This document shows positions 46,011 to 57,736 of a stretch of 64,000 bases of DNA, one piece after another. The stretch is from Cudoniella acicularis. Its lineage: Eukaryota > Ascomycota > Leotiomycetes > Helotiales > Helotiaceae. Below the pieces are notes generated by a model, which did not search any database, was not told where the DNA came from, and saw only the letters and a program-made list of their open reading frames with translations. Every line of letters begins with the position of its first letter. The first letter of the stretch is position 1. The position numbers were made by a program, and so were the translations under genes. Location of the stretch: assembly GCA_013054445.1 (NCBI GenBank), contig JAAMPI010000026.1:1-64000 (forward strand). Reading direction: 5' to 3'.

Positions 46011-47472
46011 TGGCAAGCTCATGATATTCAGAAGGCCATGCTGGGTTAAAAGCTTCATAACTTTGCTTGCATTGTTGATTGTATCGTTATCACGATTTGA
46101 ATACTTGGTATTTTTCAAATCCAGCGCGATTATTCCAGCAAAAATTCAGATTCACGTTCTGAGTACATTGTGACCTAAATTCGGAAGTGCAATCCCATTG
46201 TACGTCCATATACCAAAACGCCTTTGTTGGGTCCGCAAAGCGAGAGTGAAACCGGCTCCACTCCAGTTCCAACGTTTGTGCTGAACACAGATTGAAGTTC
46301 GATTCTTTGTTTGATCCGCAACAAGCAACCCCGAACTTCTTTCCATTCTACTCTTTTCACCTCAGCCTGACTTCACTGTCAGTAGTCTTGCCAATGGCCT
46401 AAGATGCATGTCTATTTTCTAGAGTCCTCTAGAATAATGGATGTTGGAAGCCCAGAAAATTCACGAAAGAGCTTACCTTGTAGATATTTTCAACCCTTGA
46501 GGTGCAACAATCAGGGCCGAGTATGGCCGGTTGTGGTTGCAGCCATTTACGAAGATTACAGACGTGCTTAAAATTATTTCAAACAGTGTTCCTGCTGTTC
46601 TTTGATGTCTCTTTCTTTCATTGGGGGGATGTCTCGCTTAGCCAATAGAATCCACTCGGCTATTCTCGGTAAGGCCCCTTTTAAGCTTCTTTCAGGAGAG
46701 CATTCATAAACTGTGGGAGGTTTTTGAATAGCTTAAGATCTTGTGACGTAGTGGTTTATTCTTTCATTAGTGATGGAGATTGTTTTGAATATTTCTCTTT
46801 TTGTGAATAATTTAAGAGCTTATATACAAATGTAGTGTATGACTTTTATCTTGTTAAACTTAGTAGTTAATGATTAAGACATAAGAAATAGTCTCAAAAT
46901 TAAACAATCTATAAAACGATTTAGGCACTAATAGTAAAACCATACTTCCTATGAAAGTTCTAGAGAGCCTCGTTTACTATGCTAGCCATACTAGTCTAAC
47001 TAGATAAAAACTAGGGTATGATGTTGGGCCAAGACAATAGAGCAAAGCGACGTATAGAGGTAGAAGCTGAAGCCAAAGGAATGTGCTTCCCGTAGCTAGC
47101 TAAATTTAGAGAAAGAAAGACAATCTCTTATGTGGCCAATAGAAGCACGTTATCTATGGAACGGCGCAAACAAAAAAAAACAAACGGTGAATGCCTTGAT
47201 CTAGGATCTATAATAGCTGAAGTCTATGGAATCTAGGTTTGCCTACGAAATTCAGCTCTAAATTACATTGAATGAAGAAGCGAATTTCACTAGAGCTGCA
47301 GCACCATGGTAACCTAGTTACTCGGTTTGACTTTGACCGCCAAGCCTAACAAATCCCAACCTTGTCCACGACCTATAAATACGCCAGCTACACATTCTCC
47401 ACATCGATTTTTCTTTTCCAAAACACAAAATACATCTTTGAAGTAATCTGAACGGAAATCTTCAATAACAAA
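46011..47472. other. AT-rich region with RIP-like composition
   Basis: About 1.5 kb with no gene. From roughly 46.6 to 47.3 kb the sequence is very AT-rich with many TpA steps and CTAG tetramers and few CpA/TpG, as left by repeat-induced point mutation of old repeats. No open frame or terminal repeat remains. The RIP reading is an inference from visual composition only. Confidence 0.4.
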
Positions 47473-48961
47473 ATGCCCCCTCATTGGATGCTGACGAAGA
47501 GCACGGATGCTTTTGATGAAGCAGAACAAGCAGACACGCACTCTCCAAAGCCATCTCCTTCCGCACAAACTACTATGGAATTTACCGCTCTAGTCGACTA
47601 GGATATTAAAGACTTGGAAGCAATCTCCGATGCCCCAAATTCTAAGTCGAGGTCTCTTAAGGTAGGTAAGAAGACAGACCTCTTTCCTAGTTTTATAACC
47701 TTTTACAAAGCTAATAACTTAAAAGGTGGCGCGAGTTCAATAGATACAAATGACACTGAAGGCTCTACAGAGAAAGGCCCTTTAGCAACCTTGACTGAAA
47801 GAAGCACAAGACCTAAGATAGGATCCTCGTGCAATGGTGATAATAAGCTCTCTTTCTCTTTAAGCCTAGACAGCTAAGGCACTACTTCTTCCGACCCTGA
47901 CAACAACAATGGCACCCCTTCTTCACAAAATGGTACACAGCCTAGTGAGAAGAAAAAGAGATGTGTTAAGAAAGCTTCCACAAAAGCTGCGAACAAAACA
48001 TCTAATACACTTGCGAAGAACGGCTCCCCAACACCACACAATGAAGGTGCTATTGCTACCCAGCACACCACTAATAATAATCCTAGCGGAAATCAAGTTG
48101 TCTCAACAACACGAGCCACAAAATACGATGAAGACGATGACCAAAACGATGATGATGATGATGACCTGATTTCTCCCGGGGATCTGGCTGAAGCTGCAAT
48201 TTTAGCAAATGCTGAAGCTCAACAGGAACCAGAAAGGATGGGTGCCAAACAACATAACTTTTCTAGAACCCATGCTCTGCAGGGTGCTAGTCGACACGCC
48301 CATCACAATCCACATATTGCACATTCCAACACACCACAGTATACCTCTTTCCAAACTGGCAATGTTCATAGAGGCAACTTTCCACAAGCTACTGGTTTAG
48401 GACCAGGTAAGTTTTAGTTGAAATGCTAGCCATTTATTACTGATATATTTACTAGCCGGTAACCGGCCCCGGAGTTCCGGGATAAAGACTCTTACAGCCA
48501 CCGCCGGGATTGGCCCCTGACCGCAACTTGTACAAACGCGGATATAATATGTCCCAGGTAAGATTTCTTTTCGAATTGTTTCCGATTTTTCACAGGGAGT
48601 GTAAGCTCGAGTATAACCTAACATTTATTAGGACGCGAATAATGAATCTGTCGCCATGCAGAGGAAGATCGCTCATCAAAATCACACAAATGATGCCTCA
48701 CGGGATTTAGTCAATCAGCTTATGCTTCAAAATAGTCAACTTTTGCAGCAGAAGTTTTATCTTGTGCACCAAAACACTCAACTTGTGCATGAGAATAATT
48801 ATCTTGGAAATCAATACAACTATCTGTTGCGTCGAAATCACGAGAATGCCCAGCAGGAGGCGCATAAACGTACAGTCGCCGATGCTGCCGATGGCAAGAA
48901 AGGAGCCGACCGCATCAAAAAAGAAAGAGGATTCATCTTGAGCTTGTCTAGTTCTGCATGA
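47473..48961 (+). pseudogene. decayed lineage-specific gene, Q/N/S-rich with coiled-coil tail
   Basis: From ATG 47473 one frame continues to a GTAAGT donor after 48406, but it contains TAG at 47599-47601 and TAA at 47875-47877. Both become Gln codons with a single C-to-T reversal in CpA context. The product would be S/T/N-rich with DDQNDDDDDDD. Candidate exons 48498-48557 (PPPGLAPDRNLYKRGYNMSQ) and 48632-48961 follow. The latter encodes a Q/N-rich heptad-like stretch QLMLQNSQLLQQKFYLVHQN...HENNYLGNQY and a basic tail. The first junction is one base out of phase. No enzyme domain is recognised. Together with the AT-rich flank this looks like a mutated accessory gene. Confidence 0.5.
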
Positions 48962-49188
48962 GATTTTAGAAAAGTTAAGTACCAAGAACATACGACAATA
49001 AAGACAATATGCGGGGGGAAAGGATTATAATTCCACTAGGAGACGAAGGTTATGACTAGCATGCTGATGATATAGACTGAGCGCAGGGAAAAGTATCTAT
49101 GCTGAGAGACATAGCCGTGCAACGGAATGGGAATCAGCAATCAGCAATGCAAAACCCCAAAATACAGTAGTTACATAGAAAAAAAACA

Positions 49189-50278
49189 TCACTTTATTTT
49201 GGTCCCTAGATTCCCGGTGCTCAAGAATCCCCGATTCCCCATCGTGCCCCGCCACCCGATTCCCAAGGTTCCAAATATAAGTCTATCATCGACGGGTACG
49301 ACTCCGTTGCCTTCAGGATCAAGAATTTCCTCGACCAGGAAACAAACCTGTTGTACATCTCCCGGCATGAGAACCGGTCTTTCCATCTTCTCCCTATCTG
49401 TCACAATTTCCCAGTTGATTCCTCGACTGCTGAATCCTTTTTTTGTTTCTAGAACAACGGTGTCAAGTGTGATTGTTTCCTCTCCGCAGTTTTCTAGTTG
49501 TGCTTCTAAGGCCCATTTTTTACCCTTCTTTTCTCCGTTTTCTCCATTCGGAGAAGGCAGGATTCCCGCCTTCGTCCGCACAACCATACACCCCTTGCAA
49601 ACGAACTGGTATAGTTTCCTAAAGGTCCGTACCTTCCCAGAAGTAGGTGTTGTCTCCGTATATGTCACGGTGACAGCTAGAACATGGCTTCCCTCTTCCT
49701 TTAAGTCAAAGTTTACTACTTTCTGAAGGCTCGTTCCGGGTTCCAAATCGACCCCATGGTGGTGTTTCTTCTCGCTGTCTTCTTCTCCGTTATGTTCGTG
49801 TTCTGAAGTCTCCAGGCCAAGAATGAGCGGGGTAGGGATTCCCGAGCTGGGGATCTTCATCTCGGCCTCTATCCGCACATTGGTAATTGTTTTCGCCGTG
49901 TTGGCTCCTGCAAGCAGCTCGTTGTTCGCACAGAGCGTACATGAGAATGTTTCTCCAACGTATGCCGAGCCAAACGCAGGGGGTAGCGTCAGCAACGGAG
50001 ACAGTATGAAGGCATCATTCTTTGTCGACGGGTATGCTAACGAGGCGGAAGGGGCAGAAAAGACGCTCGGGGAATCGCTTGGGGACTGCGCAGGTGTAGG
50101 CAAGGGGAGAGGATGTTGGATGGATAGTGAGGGGCGTGAAAGCCTGTTCTGGCCGTTAGCAAATCGCCCCTCCCTAGTTATAGCTCTGTGGAAATTTGAT
50201 TTACCTGAGGACTTTAAGAGAGACAGAGTGAGGCTCCTTGACGGCATCTACAGTCGACACACCGCGCTGGAGCGCCAT
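49189..50278 (-). CDS. TRAPPC13: TRAPP complex subunit 13 homologue (DUF974)
   Basis: Membrane-traffic protein of the TRAPPC13 family. Two exons (50278-50205, 50143-49189) give 342 aa. The short first exon supplies MALQRGVSTVDAVKEPHSVSLKVLR, which the GTAAAT...AACAG intron joins to LSRPSL; SLKVLRLSRPSL is the family's opening signature. Further features are FILSPLLTLPPAFGSAYVGETFSC, a histidine/glutamate-rich loop (EHEHNGEEDSEKKHHH), HVLAVTVTYTE and a C-terminal GWRGTMGNRGFLSTG. A continuous frame through the intron also exists (start near 50247) but loses the signature. Divergent from the SET gene with only 180 bp between start codons. Confidence 0.9.
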
Positions 50279-50458
50279 ATTTCACTTGTTCCGTCAAGCC
50301 ATGTGTGTCTGTTGCACAGCTGTGTGAGGTGGTAGGAGAGGTTGAGGTTTATTGGAACGTGATTCTGCCACTGCCACCGCTTTCTTATCGTTGCTTTTGC
50401 GAAATATTTCCACCCACAATCGGACCGTCCCTGCAGGCACTCGAGCCACAAACGTAAA
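50279..50458. promoter_or_regulatory. 180-bp bidirectional promoter
   Basis: The starts of TRAPPC13 (50278, minus) and the SET gene (50459, plus) are only 180 bp apart. The region must carry both promoters and both 5' leaders. No specific site was identified. Confidence 0.45.
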
Positions 50459-51157
50459 ATGTCGGCAGAGATTACAAGGCCTCTAAAGGAGGCTGTGGAT
50501 GGCATTCCCTTACAAAGAGCAGACGGTCTGATTCTTGTGCTGGAGACTCCTAAAGGTGAAACCCCCCCGCATCCATGCAACCCACCCCCTTTCTACAGGT
50601 TCCAAATACTTTCCGCGGTATGAAGACTAACAATGCTCTTTAGGCCGTGGTGTGTTTGCAAGCAAAGACATTCCTGCTCGGACCGTCTTAGAGGTCTCGC
50701 CAGTTCTGGTATTGGATCCCAAGGAAAATGACGAGCACATTAAGCACACAGAGCTGTACCACTACACATAGTAAGTGGACACGTGATCTCTTTTTTTTGT
50801 GGCCATTTAAAGACTAACCATTCGACTGATAGCAATTGGCCATATACAGCTCCTCAGAATGGCGTGAACGGCAAAAGTCAAACCAATGGCTCAAGAGCTC
50901 CTTTGATGACCCAAGCTTTGATTCTCGGCCTGGGAAGCATGTTCAATCATTCAACACAGCATCAAAATGTTGGATGGGAACGAGACCTTGCCAAAAAGCT
51001 GATCACGTACACAACGCTTCGGAACGTCACCAAAGGGGAGGAACTTTGCATTTCTTATGGGCAGCGACTCACGTTTAGAGATTCAGAGGAAGAACAGATG
51101 GCAAGTGGACCAGAGGATTGGACAGAAGTCTTGAATTACATGGAGTTGATTGATTGA
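50459..51157 (+). CDS. small SET-domain protein (S. pombe Set7-like)
   Basis: Putative protein lysine methyltransferase made almost only of a SET domain. Three exons (50459-50555, 50644-50770, 50833-51157) give 182 aa. Motifs: GRGVFASKDIPARTVLE at the SET start, then VSPVLVLDP, YTYNWP rebuilt across the second intron, LGLGSMFNHSTQHQNVGW (the NHS cofactor/substrate motif) and GEELCISYGQRL (the ELxxSY-type end). There is no pre-SET cysteine cluster and no post-SET. Length and architecture resemble fission-yeast Set7, reported as a histone H3 methyltransferase; the substrate here is not known. Confidence 0.85.
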
Positions 51158-51305
51158 TACTGCGCATTTTGTGTCACAATCTTTTGAGAGTTCTTGCTAG
51201 TAGTGTACAAGTGGGATATCCTGCAATTTGACGATCCGCGATCCTGATGAAAGGTCATGCAAGGATAAAATGAAGAGAAGTTGGAAAGCAACCTTAATTA
51301 GAAGT

Positions 51306-53294
51306 TTACATCCCTGGGGGTGGAGGGACCTATTGAGTTTAGTCAGTCTAATATATCCAAACTATTTGCAACCAAACTTACCGCACTGTAACTACCAGAA
51401 CCTGGCGCAGAGCCCGAAGGTGGAGGCGGGGGTGCTTCGCTGGGCGGTGGCGGTGGTGCAGAACCAGGAGCGCCAGGAGGAGGAGATTGTTGTTGCTGGG
51501 CAGCTGCTGCAGCCATGTATTGCTGATAATACTGGACATATGCCGCATAGCCGCCATAAGCTGCGTAAGGATCTGCACCAGCACCATAATACTGGGCATA
51601 TTGCGCAGCATAGTCGGCTCCAGAGGTAGGACTACCAGCGCCAGGTGCAGTGGACGTGGTTGGACTCATTACGCCACTTGGGGTGTTGGGAGCTGGCGAG
51701 TTGTTGTATCCTCCATAGCCACCACCACCACCACCACCGCCATAGGAACCAGAACCTGACCGATCAGGTGCACGATCGCCATATCCACGTTCGCCTCCAT
51801 AACCAGTGCTGGGAGCATTACCGTAGCCACGCTGTGGGGGAGGTCGATTCTTGAATTCTTCATACTGGTCTCTGACATTCTTTAAAAGATCCTCGCAGAG
51901 CTCCTTCGCTTTCTGTACTTCATTTGGGTCGGGTCCCCTGTTTTACTGTTAGTACACAACAAAGGTATGAAAAATATTGCACCTACGCAACGTGCAAATA
52001 CATGTCCTCATCGCTTTCACGACCAGTACCATGCTCCATGAAGCCAGATCCACGTCCTTTGATTTGAACTCGACATCTGGTTTCTTGCTGGATATGTTTC
52101 ACGTATGCTCCTCCATGACCAACAACTTGGGCACGAAGATTGAAGCCTGGAATTGGTTCAAAGTTGATTGGGATCTTCTCTTCGGGCCATTTGCGCTGTT
52201 TATCATGTTATTAAACTTGATTCCATTGAAAGAAGTCAACTTACCCTGCCAAATTCGTCTCTTTCGACTTGATCTGGCTCTCGTCGGCGGAATCGTCGCT
52301 CATCAACTAGATTAGGCAGTTCTTGCTTCATTAATTCTTCGATCTTCTCTACTGCCTGCTCTAAGCCTCGCTTCGTAGTGCTCGTGACGTGAAGGTATAG
52401 AGGGGGGTTCTGTCTTTCCAATTAGAATCGCCTATTGCGTTTCGGGAAGGGTACTTGCAGCAGCCGTGGCCATGCTCTTATCCGGGTAGTAATTTCCACG
52501 CGTGGTGACATCTTGAAAAGTCAACATGAAAGCTCTATTAAACGGTAAGTAATAGGTATTGCGTACCAGCTCCGGTTTCTTCTTTGATCTAGATGTCACG
52601 CAGCGGGAGTCAGCAGATGCCAATGAGGATTTTTAGTGAGTGCTATTCGCGCTTTAGGTAAGCTTGAAAATTCCCACACAAAATGATACGTGGAATAAAA
52701 ATGAGATGAAGGGCCATGCTATATATCTACGAAGAAAGCCTGATATATCAGTGGAGTATTGACACAAGGAGTATTTACCATCTTTTGCGTTGAACCTTTG
52801 GTCAGTGTATAACGATTGCGGAGGTCATTGACTTCGATGTCCTTAATGTAGTCGCCATCCGCAATATACATCTCACCATTAACTGTGCTTGCGCTATTGC
52901 CCGATGCTCCTGGAGATGCCGACTTCCCGCCTGAAGGGCTGAGGGTAGATCGAATCGGGGGAACGTCGACATGCTGGATGCCTTTCTTGGCTTGAATAGT
53001 CGCATTAATTCTGGCAGCGGCAGCAGCTATAAAATTTGTTAGCATAGGCAGAAACAAAGGTAAGTCCAAAAGCAACATACCGGCGGCAGCTGCAGGATCA
53101 GCCATTTTCTTTGCGCCCTCTGCAGCTGGGCTGCCAGAGGTTCTTCCAAGAGGGCTTCGACTACGTCGCGACTCTGAGTTGGTCTTTGCTGGCGGGGAAC
53201 GTGAACGTCGGTCAAATCGAGAGGCGCGCTTTGGCTCGGGCTCTTTCTGGTCGAAGCGCGAGCGCTTTGCAGTGCGTCGCTCCGTATCGTCCAT
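51306..53294 (-). CDS. KH-domain RNA-binding protein (KHDC4/BLOM7-like), eight exons
   Basis: RNA-binding protein related to KHDC4, linked to pre-mRNA splicing in animals. Exons: 53294-53081, 53026-52779, 52588-52567, 52511-52459, 52409-52245, 52195-51987, 51937-51382 and 51329-51306; 496 aa with consistent phases. The N-terminus is RS/E-rich. The first KH-like part is built from STQKM + IKEETGA + DVTTRGNYYPDKSMATAA + NPPLYLHV. The second has NLRAQVVGHGGAYVKHIQ, RVQIKGRGSGFMEHGTGRESDE and LCEDLLKNVRDQYEEF. The tail has Gly/Tyr repeats, AQYYGAGADPYAAYGGYAAY and poly-Pro, ending PPPPGM. Exon 3 is only 22 nt, the last exon 24 nt. Intron 4 begins GCAAGT (GC-AG) and is needed for MATAANPPLYLHV. 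Divergent from ILV6. Confidence 0.9.
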
Positions 53295-53493
53295 TGTGAC
53301 TGCCTTGATCAATACTTTATGAGATATTGGGTTCGGTTTGGCTGCTGGCTGCACAAAGACGAGGTTTAAAAAGCCCCGAGTCAGCCTCAAGGCTACCTTA
53401 AATTGTCGCTTAACTTTTTGGGGGCATGGACCATACGTAGTTTAGCCCCAAAAAAGAGTCCGCTTCCGCATATCGGAATGCGAGAGTTTAACT

Positions 53494-53500
53494 TGACTCA
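53494..53500. promoter_or_regulatory. TGACTCA element (Gcn4/Cpc1 binding site)
   Basis: A perfect palindromic TGACTCA lies about 90 bp upstream of the ILV6 start. This is the core site of the bZIP activator Gcn4/CPC1/CpcA, which induces amino-acid biosynthesis genes including ILV genes under starvation. Sequence and position are seen directly; use in this fungus is inferred. The same interval is the promoter of the divergent KH gene. Confidence 0.7.
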
Positions 53501-53586
53501 CCTTTTTTTCAACTGATTGCGGAGCAGGCGGTGACTGAGGAAGGGGAACGATCGCCATATCCTTTTAAGCCTTCACTGGCTTCGCA

Positions 53587-54612
53587 TTGCCCATCATGGC
53601 ATCTCGAAAAGCAATTCTGGCTCTGCCAATTCGAGCAACAATCCCCCGAAGGTCGACTTTCGTTATTCCCCAACAACACCTCCGAGCAGAGTCGACAGCA
53701 TCCTCAACTTCGGCGCTGGCATACAAGGCTTTGCATCGGCGGATATACCCTCTCCCAACCTCCGATTCTCCTCCCTCCTGGTCAGCTCAAGCTGCTGTCT
53801 CCAATATCCTCTACGAAACTCCTGTACCATCCACTGCCCCACCAAAACGGCACATCCTCAACTGCCTTGTCCAAAATGAACCTGGTGTCCTGTCCCGTGT
53901 TTCTGGAATTCTAGCTGCTCGTGGATTCAACATTGACTCCCTGGTTGTCTGCCATACTGAAGTCGAAGACCTTTCACGAATGACAATTGTGCTTTCTGGG
54001 CAAGACGGAGTGGTAGAACAAGCACGGCGGCAATTGGAGGATTTGGTTCCGGTTTGGGCAGTATTGGACTATACATCTGCGGCACTCGTACAAAGGGAAC
54101 TGCTGTTAGCGAAGATCAACATTTTGGGACCTGAATACTTTGAAGAACTACAGGCTCATCACAGAGAGATAACAGCCAGTGACGCTGAGGAGGGCCAGGA
54201 GGAATGGGCGCAACGAAGACTGGACCAGCTCAAGGTGACCAATGACTTTCATCCTAGCAAATTAGCGCTCAGTCAGGCATTGAGACATAAACATGAGCAT
54301 TTGAAGTCTATCACCTACTTCACCCATCAATTTGGCGGCAAGGTACTGGATATTAGCACGAATAGCTGTATCGTTGAAGTGTAAGTTACCAGGGTCTCAA
54401 TTGGTTTCCCAAATGCTAATAGAATACTCAGCTCTGCTAAACCTGTTCGGATTGACTCGTTCATGAAACTCATCGCCCCATTCGGCATTCTTGAATCCGC
54501 TCGAACTGGTCTCATGGCCCTTCCTCGATCGCCTCTGCTCGGCCCGAATGAACAAGAACTTGTCAAAGACGCCGACGAAATTGTAGACGCGAGCACGCTT
54601 CCCCCAGGATAA
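53587..54612 (+). CDS. ILV6: acetolactate synthase regulatory (small) subunit
   Basis: Mitochondrial regulatory subunit that stimulates acetolactate synthase and confers valine feedback in branched-chain amino acid synthesis. Two exons (53587-54380, 54432-54612) give 324 aa from the first Met, or 321 aa from MASRKAILALP at 53596, which looks the more natural start. A presequence covers about the first 45 residues. The ACT domain begins HILNCLVQNEPGVLSRVSG and continues ARGFNIDSLVV, DLSRMTIVLSGQ and QLEDLVPVWAVLDYT. The C-terminal domain has REITASDAEEG and HQFGGKVLDIS, and after the intron SAKPVRIDSFMKLIAPFGILESARTGLMALPRSP. A TGACTCA element lies just upstream. Confidence 0.96.
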
Positions 54613-54866
54613 ATAGATTTGGTCAACTCACGTTAAAAATGTTTCCTCTAGGGAGTTGGCGTTGATTTTCATCAGAGGTGCATTGAAAACCTACAAGTCG
54701 GTGGATTGTAGTTATGCTTTGCGTCTATTTAGTCTAAACATCGGAATTTCCTGGAACCTCAGAGGTTTCCGTGCCTCCAATTTATACTGTACTCCATGCT
54801 CCATTCCGTTGAACTCCCATATATATGTACATGCTTGTCATTATTTACTTCCATGACTGAGCGTAT

Positions 54867-57736
54867 TTATATTGCCACACTTGCGCCAATCCCTGAACCC
54901 ACATACCAGACTGTCTCTGTCCAATGCCCAAGTCTAACCCCGACAATTCCTTTTGCGTCCAATTTCAAAGATCCCCCCAAGGCTTCTCTGATCTTTTCAT
55001 ACCCAACAGAATCGAAGGACCAATCAACGGGAAGTCTCGGAGTTTGGCTAGCCCCAGGAGGAACCTTGAAAGGTAGGTCATAGTTGATCTTTCCAATCGG
55101 ATCGGTATGATTGTAAAAAGCAGTGGCATTAATGTTTTCGATGTAGATGGTGCTGTACTGTAGGGGTGAAAGGAGAGTGAACTCTGCCGTGGATGAGAAT
55201 AAGTGAAAAATTGCGTCGTCAATGAAATGGGGTTTGTCCCCATCTTTGCCTTTCCCTGGCGTTGATAAACGCGGAGTTGGTATTTCAACCTTAAATTTAC
55301 TGAGCGCTTCGCCGATCCTCGGTTGAAAAGGAATTGAGTCGATGTGTGTCCGAAATATTAAAGTAGTGTTGAAACCAGAAATATACTGAGATAGTAACTC
55401 TCGACCGATTTTTTGACCCTTTTTACCACCAAACTTCGTTGGATCCCACGTCGCCTGGACGAGAACATTGGTGTTATTTCCCTTCTCTACTGTGATATTT
55501 TGGATTGTGGCATCGCCAATAACGGAGCCATTTTGGAGGACATGGATGTTGATAAAAGGAATTTGTGCTGTGTAGTCGGTGGGATTCGTGAAATTGACTT
55601 GCGCCTCGAAATTCAAAGATGTCTTGCTGGTGCTCAAGACTCGAAGACCTCCGACCTTTGGTTTTAGATTGTTAAAACCAGCGCCCGTAGAGATCGCTAA
55701 AATCTCGTCAGCTTCGGTGCGGTCGTGCTGAAAAATTAAAAACGGTTTCCTAACGTTTAACAGGAACAATCCCGTTTGCTGGCATATGTTTGATAGCGAG
55801 CTTCCCGAGTACAGTGGCAACTTCGACATCGACAAGAGCCTCAATCTTCAGTAGAATAGTATTTCCGCCAAACAGTAGCTCTTGGATTACATCAGAGAAA
55901 ACATTGTCATCTGTAATTACCAAGGGAGCGTTGCGTATCTGGGACCGGATCCTGATAGCTGCAGATTCCCCATCCTTTGGTTCGATTCGTTCTGACTCGG
56001 CCTTTTGCCATTTGTGTAGATTTAGAACCCCGAGCTCATCGCCTTTGTAGAAGACAGTTGCGTTGGCACAGACTCGTGTAACATTGATCCCGAAATTCAT
56101 CTCTTTGGGAAGGCTGGCAGTTACGACAATTTGTCCTGAAATTTGTGGGTTGGCCTCATCCGTGTCTGGGTCAGCCAGAGGGTCCGGAAGACTGAAATGG
56201 GTGTTTGTAAGGGAAAAGTTTTTGATGACATTGTCAAATGTGTGGCCGGGAAATGGGACTGGAACCGTGACACTAGAAATGATCTGAGTAATCCATTGAG
56301 GGGTGTCGCCTTTGGGAGTGCTAGAGCCTCGAACAAATAGAGTAGTGTCGTTGCCGTGAATGTAATCTTCAAGTAGCAAATCAAGTGGAGAAGAGCGTGA
56401 ATCTGGACAGTTTTTTATCAATGGTTGAGAGAGTTCCCGGACAATTCCCCGAACATCAACGTCAACTTCCGAGCTCGGTTCCACTTCGATAGTTGAGGTT
56501 GTGGCCTCCGCAAGACGAATATAGGGATCGTGGATCCCACAGTTTGGAACGAGAATATCAAACTCGAGTGATGGAATAGTGAACTTAACGGGATAGCTGT
56601 TCATAAGTGATAGAGAGACATCCGCACCCATTCCGCGACGGCCACCGGGTGAGACTGGAACTTCTTGGAAGTTGAGCCGAGTAATCTTGTACTTGGGAAT
56701 TGCAGGAAGGTTACTGCCTGAACTCGATATTAGCCGATGTTCAACTACACATAAAAATAGAATATCTTCTATGAAGACTTGAAGGATGGTGGCCCTATCA
56801 AAGTCCAATACACTTATCAGACTACATACCAACCTTCAAAAGAAGGCGACTGTCATTACAACAACCCATTTTTTAAGCCAAAGATTTCTCCCCAAGATAA
56901 AATGAAGCAAAAGAACGGTAGAGAGATTGACCTTCGAAGACAAGAGATTCTGAGATGCTCTGAGTGCCAAGAGAAATCAAGCCGGATTTCAAACCGACAT
57001 CGGCTTTTCCCAATATCCTGACTGTGTCTAATCGCCCTTCCAACCAGTCGTTGGCTACTTGCCGAATCCCTTCGACATCCCCTGCCACCAGATCCGAGAT
57101 GAAATCAATAGGTGTAGTATGCCCATTTCGAATATCGACAACAACTCGTGACACGCTGGCTGTGCCAATAAGGATATTGCCGTACTCCGGTAAATAAACA
57201 GCAACATTAGAGTCCCTGCTCTCGACTTCCCTAGCAATCCAGGTCCCAAAACGTCCAATATTCCTCACATGCTTGTTCTTGACTCTTGACGCGTCCATTC
57301 TGAAGTTTGCTTGAATCCTTGCGCTGACACCATTGGCAGTGAGAGCGGCTATGGAAAGATTTGTGGGTTCAATAACCAGAGCTTCCTTGGCGTATTCCTC
57401 TACTATCGCAGGAGCAAAGAATGCACCAATAATAATGGCTATGACGAGTGCTCCTAGAACTCCAACAGCAACAACCGTTGGCCATCGCCGGCCGCCTTTG
57501 GCTGTCTCTAACGAGCCGTGCCCATTCTGTTGTATGGATCGCAATGAAGTTGCTGCTGGAGAATGTACGCGCTCTTGCGCCTGATCCTCCGAGCCATCGT
57601 ATCGAGGAGTATCACTTGAGCGTGATAATAAGGGCGTGTTTTCGTGGGACTCGTCAGAGTGATGTGAGTGTTTTGACTGAGGTCTATCGGTGCTGCTGCC
57701 CAACAACGGCGCAGAGCTGGAAGAATCGTCGGCCAT
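54867..57736 (-). CDS. DUF3712 vacuolar membrane protein, TAG1-like
   Basis: Type II membrane protein of the fungal DUF3712 family, which includes yeast Tag1 (YLR173W), reported to act at the vacuole in ending autophagy. Three exons (57736-56932, 56717-55755, 55711-54867) give 870 aa. A polar S/H-rich cytosolic head (about 85 residues, with two dileucine APLL and TPLL motifs) precedes one transmembrane helix (residues of about 87-110, TVVAVGVLGALVIAIIIGAF). The rest is lumenal beta-rich LEA-like repeats with N-x-S/T sites; FSLTNTHFSLPDP, GGNTILLKI, NFTNPTDY, QYISGFNTTL and LPVDWSFDSVGYEKIREALGG are typical blocks. The first intron is unusually long here (214 nt). The acceptor ACCGAAG for exon 3 is inferred from frame. 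Confidence 0.87.
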
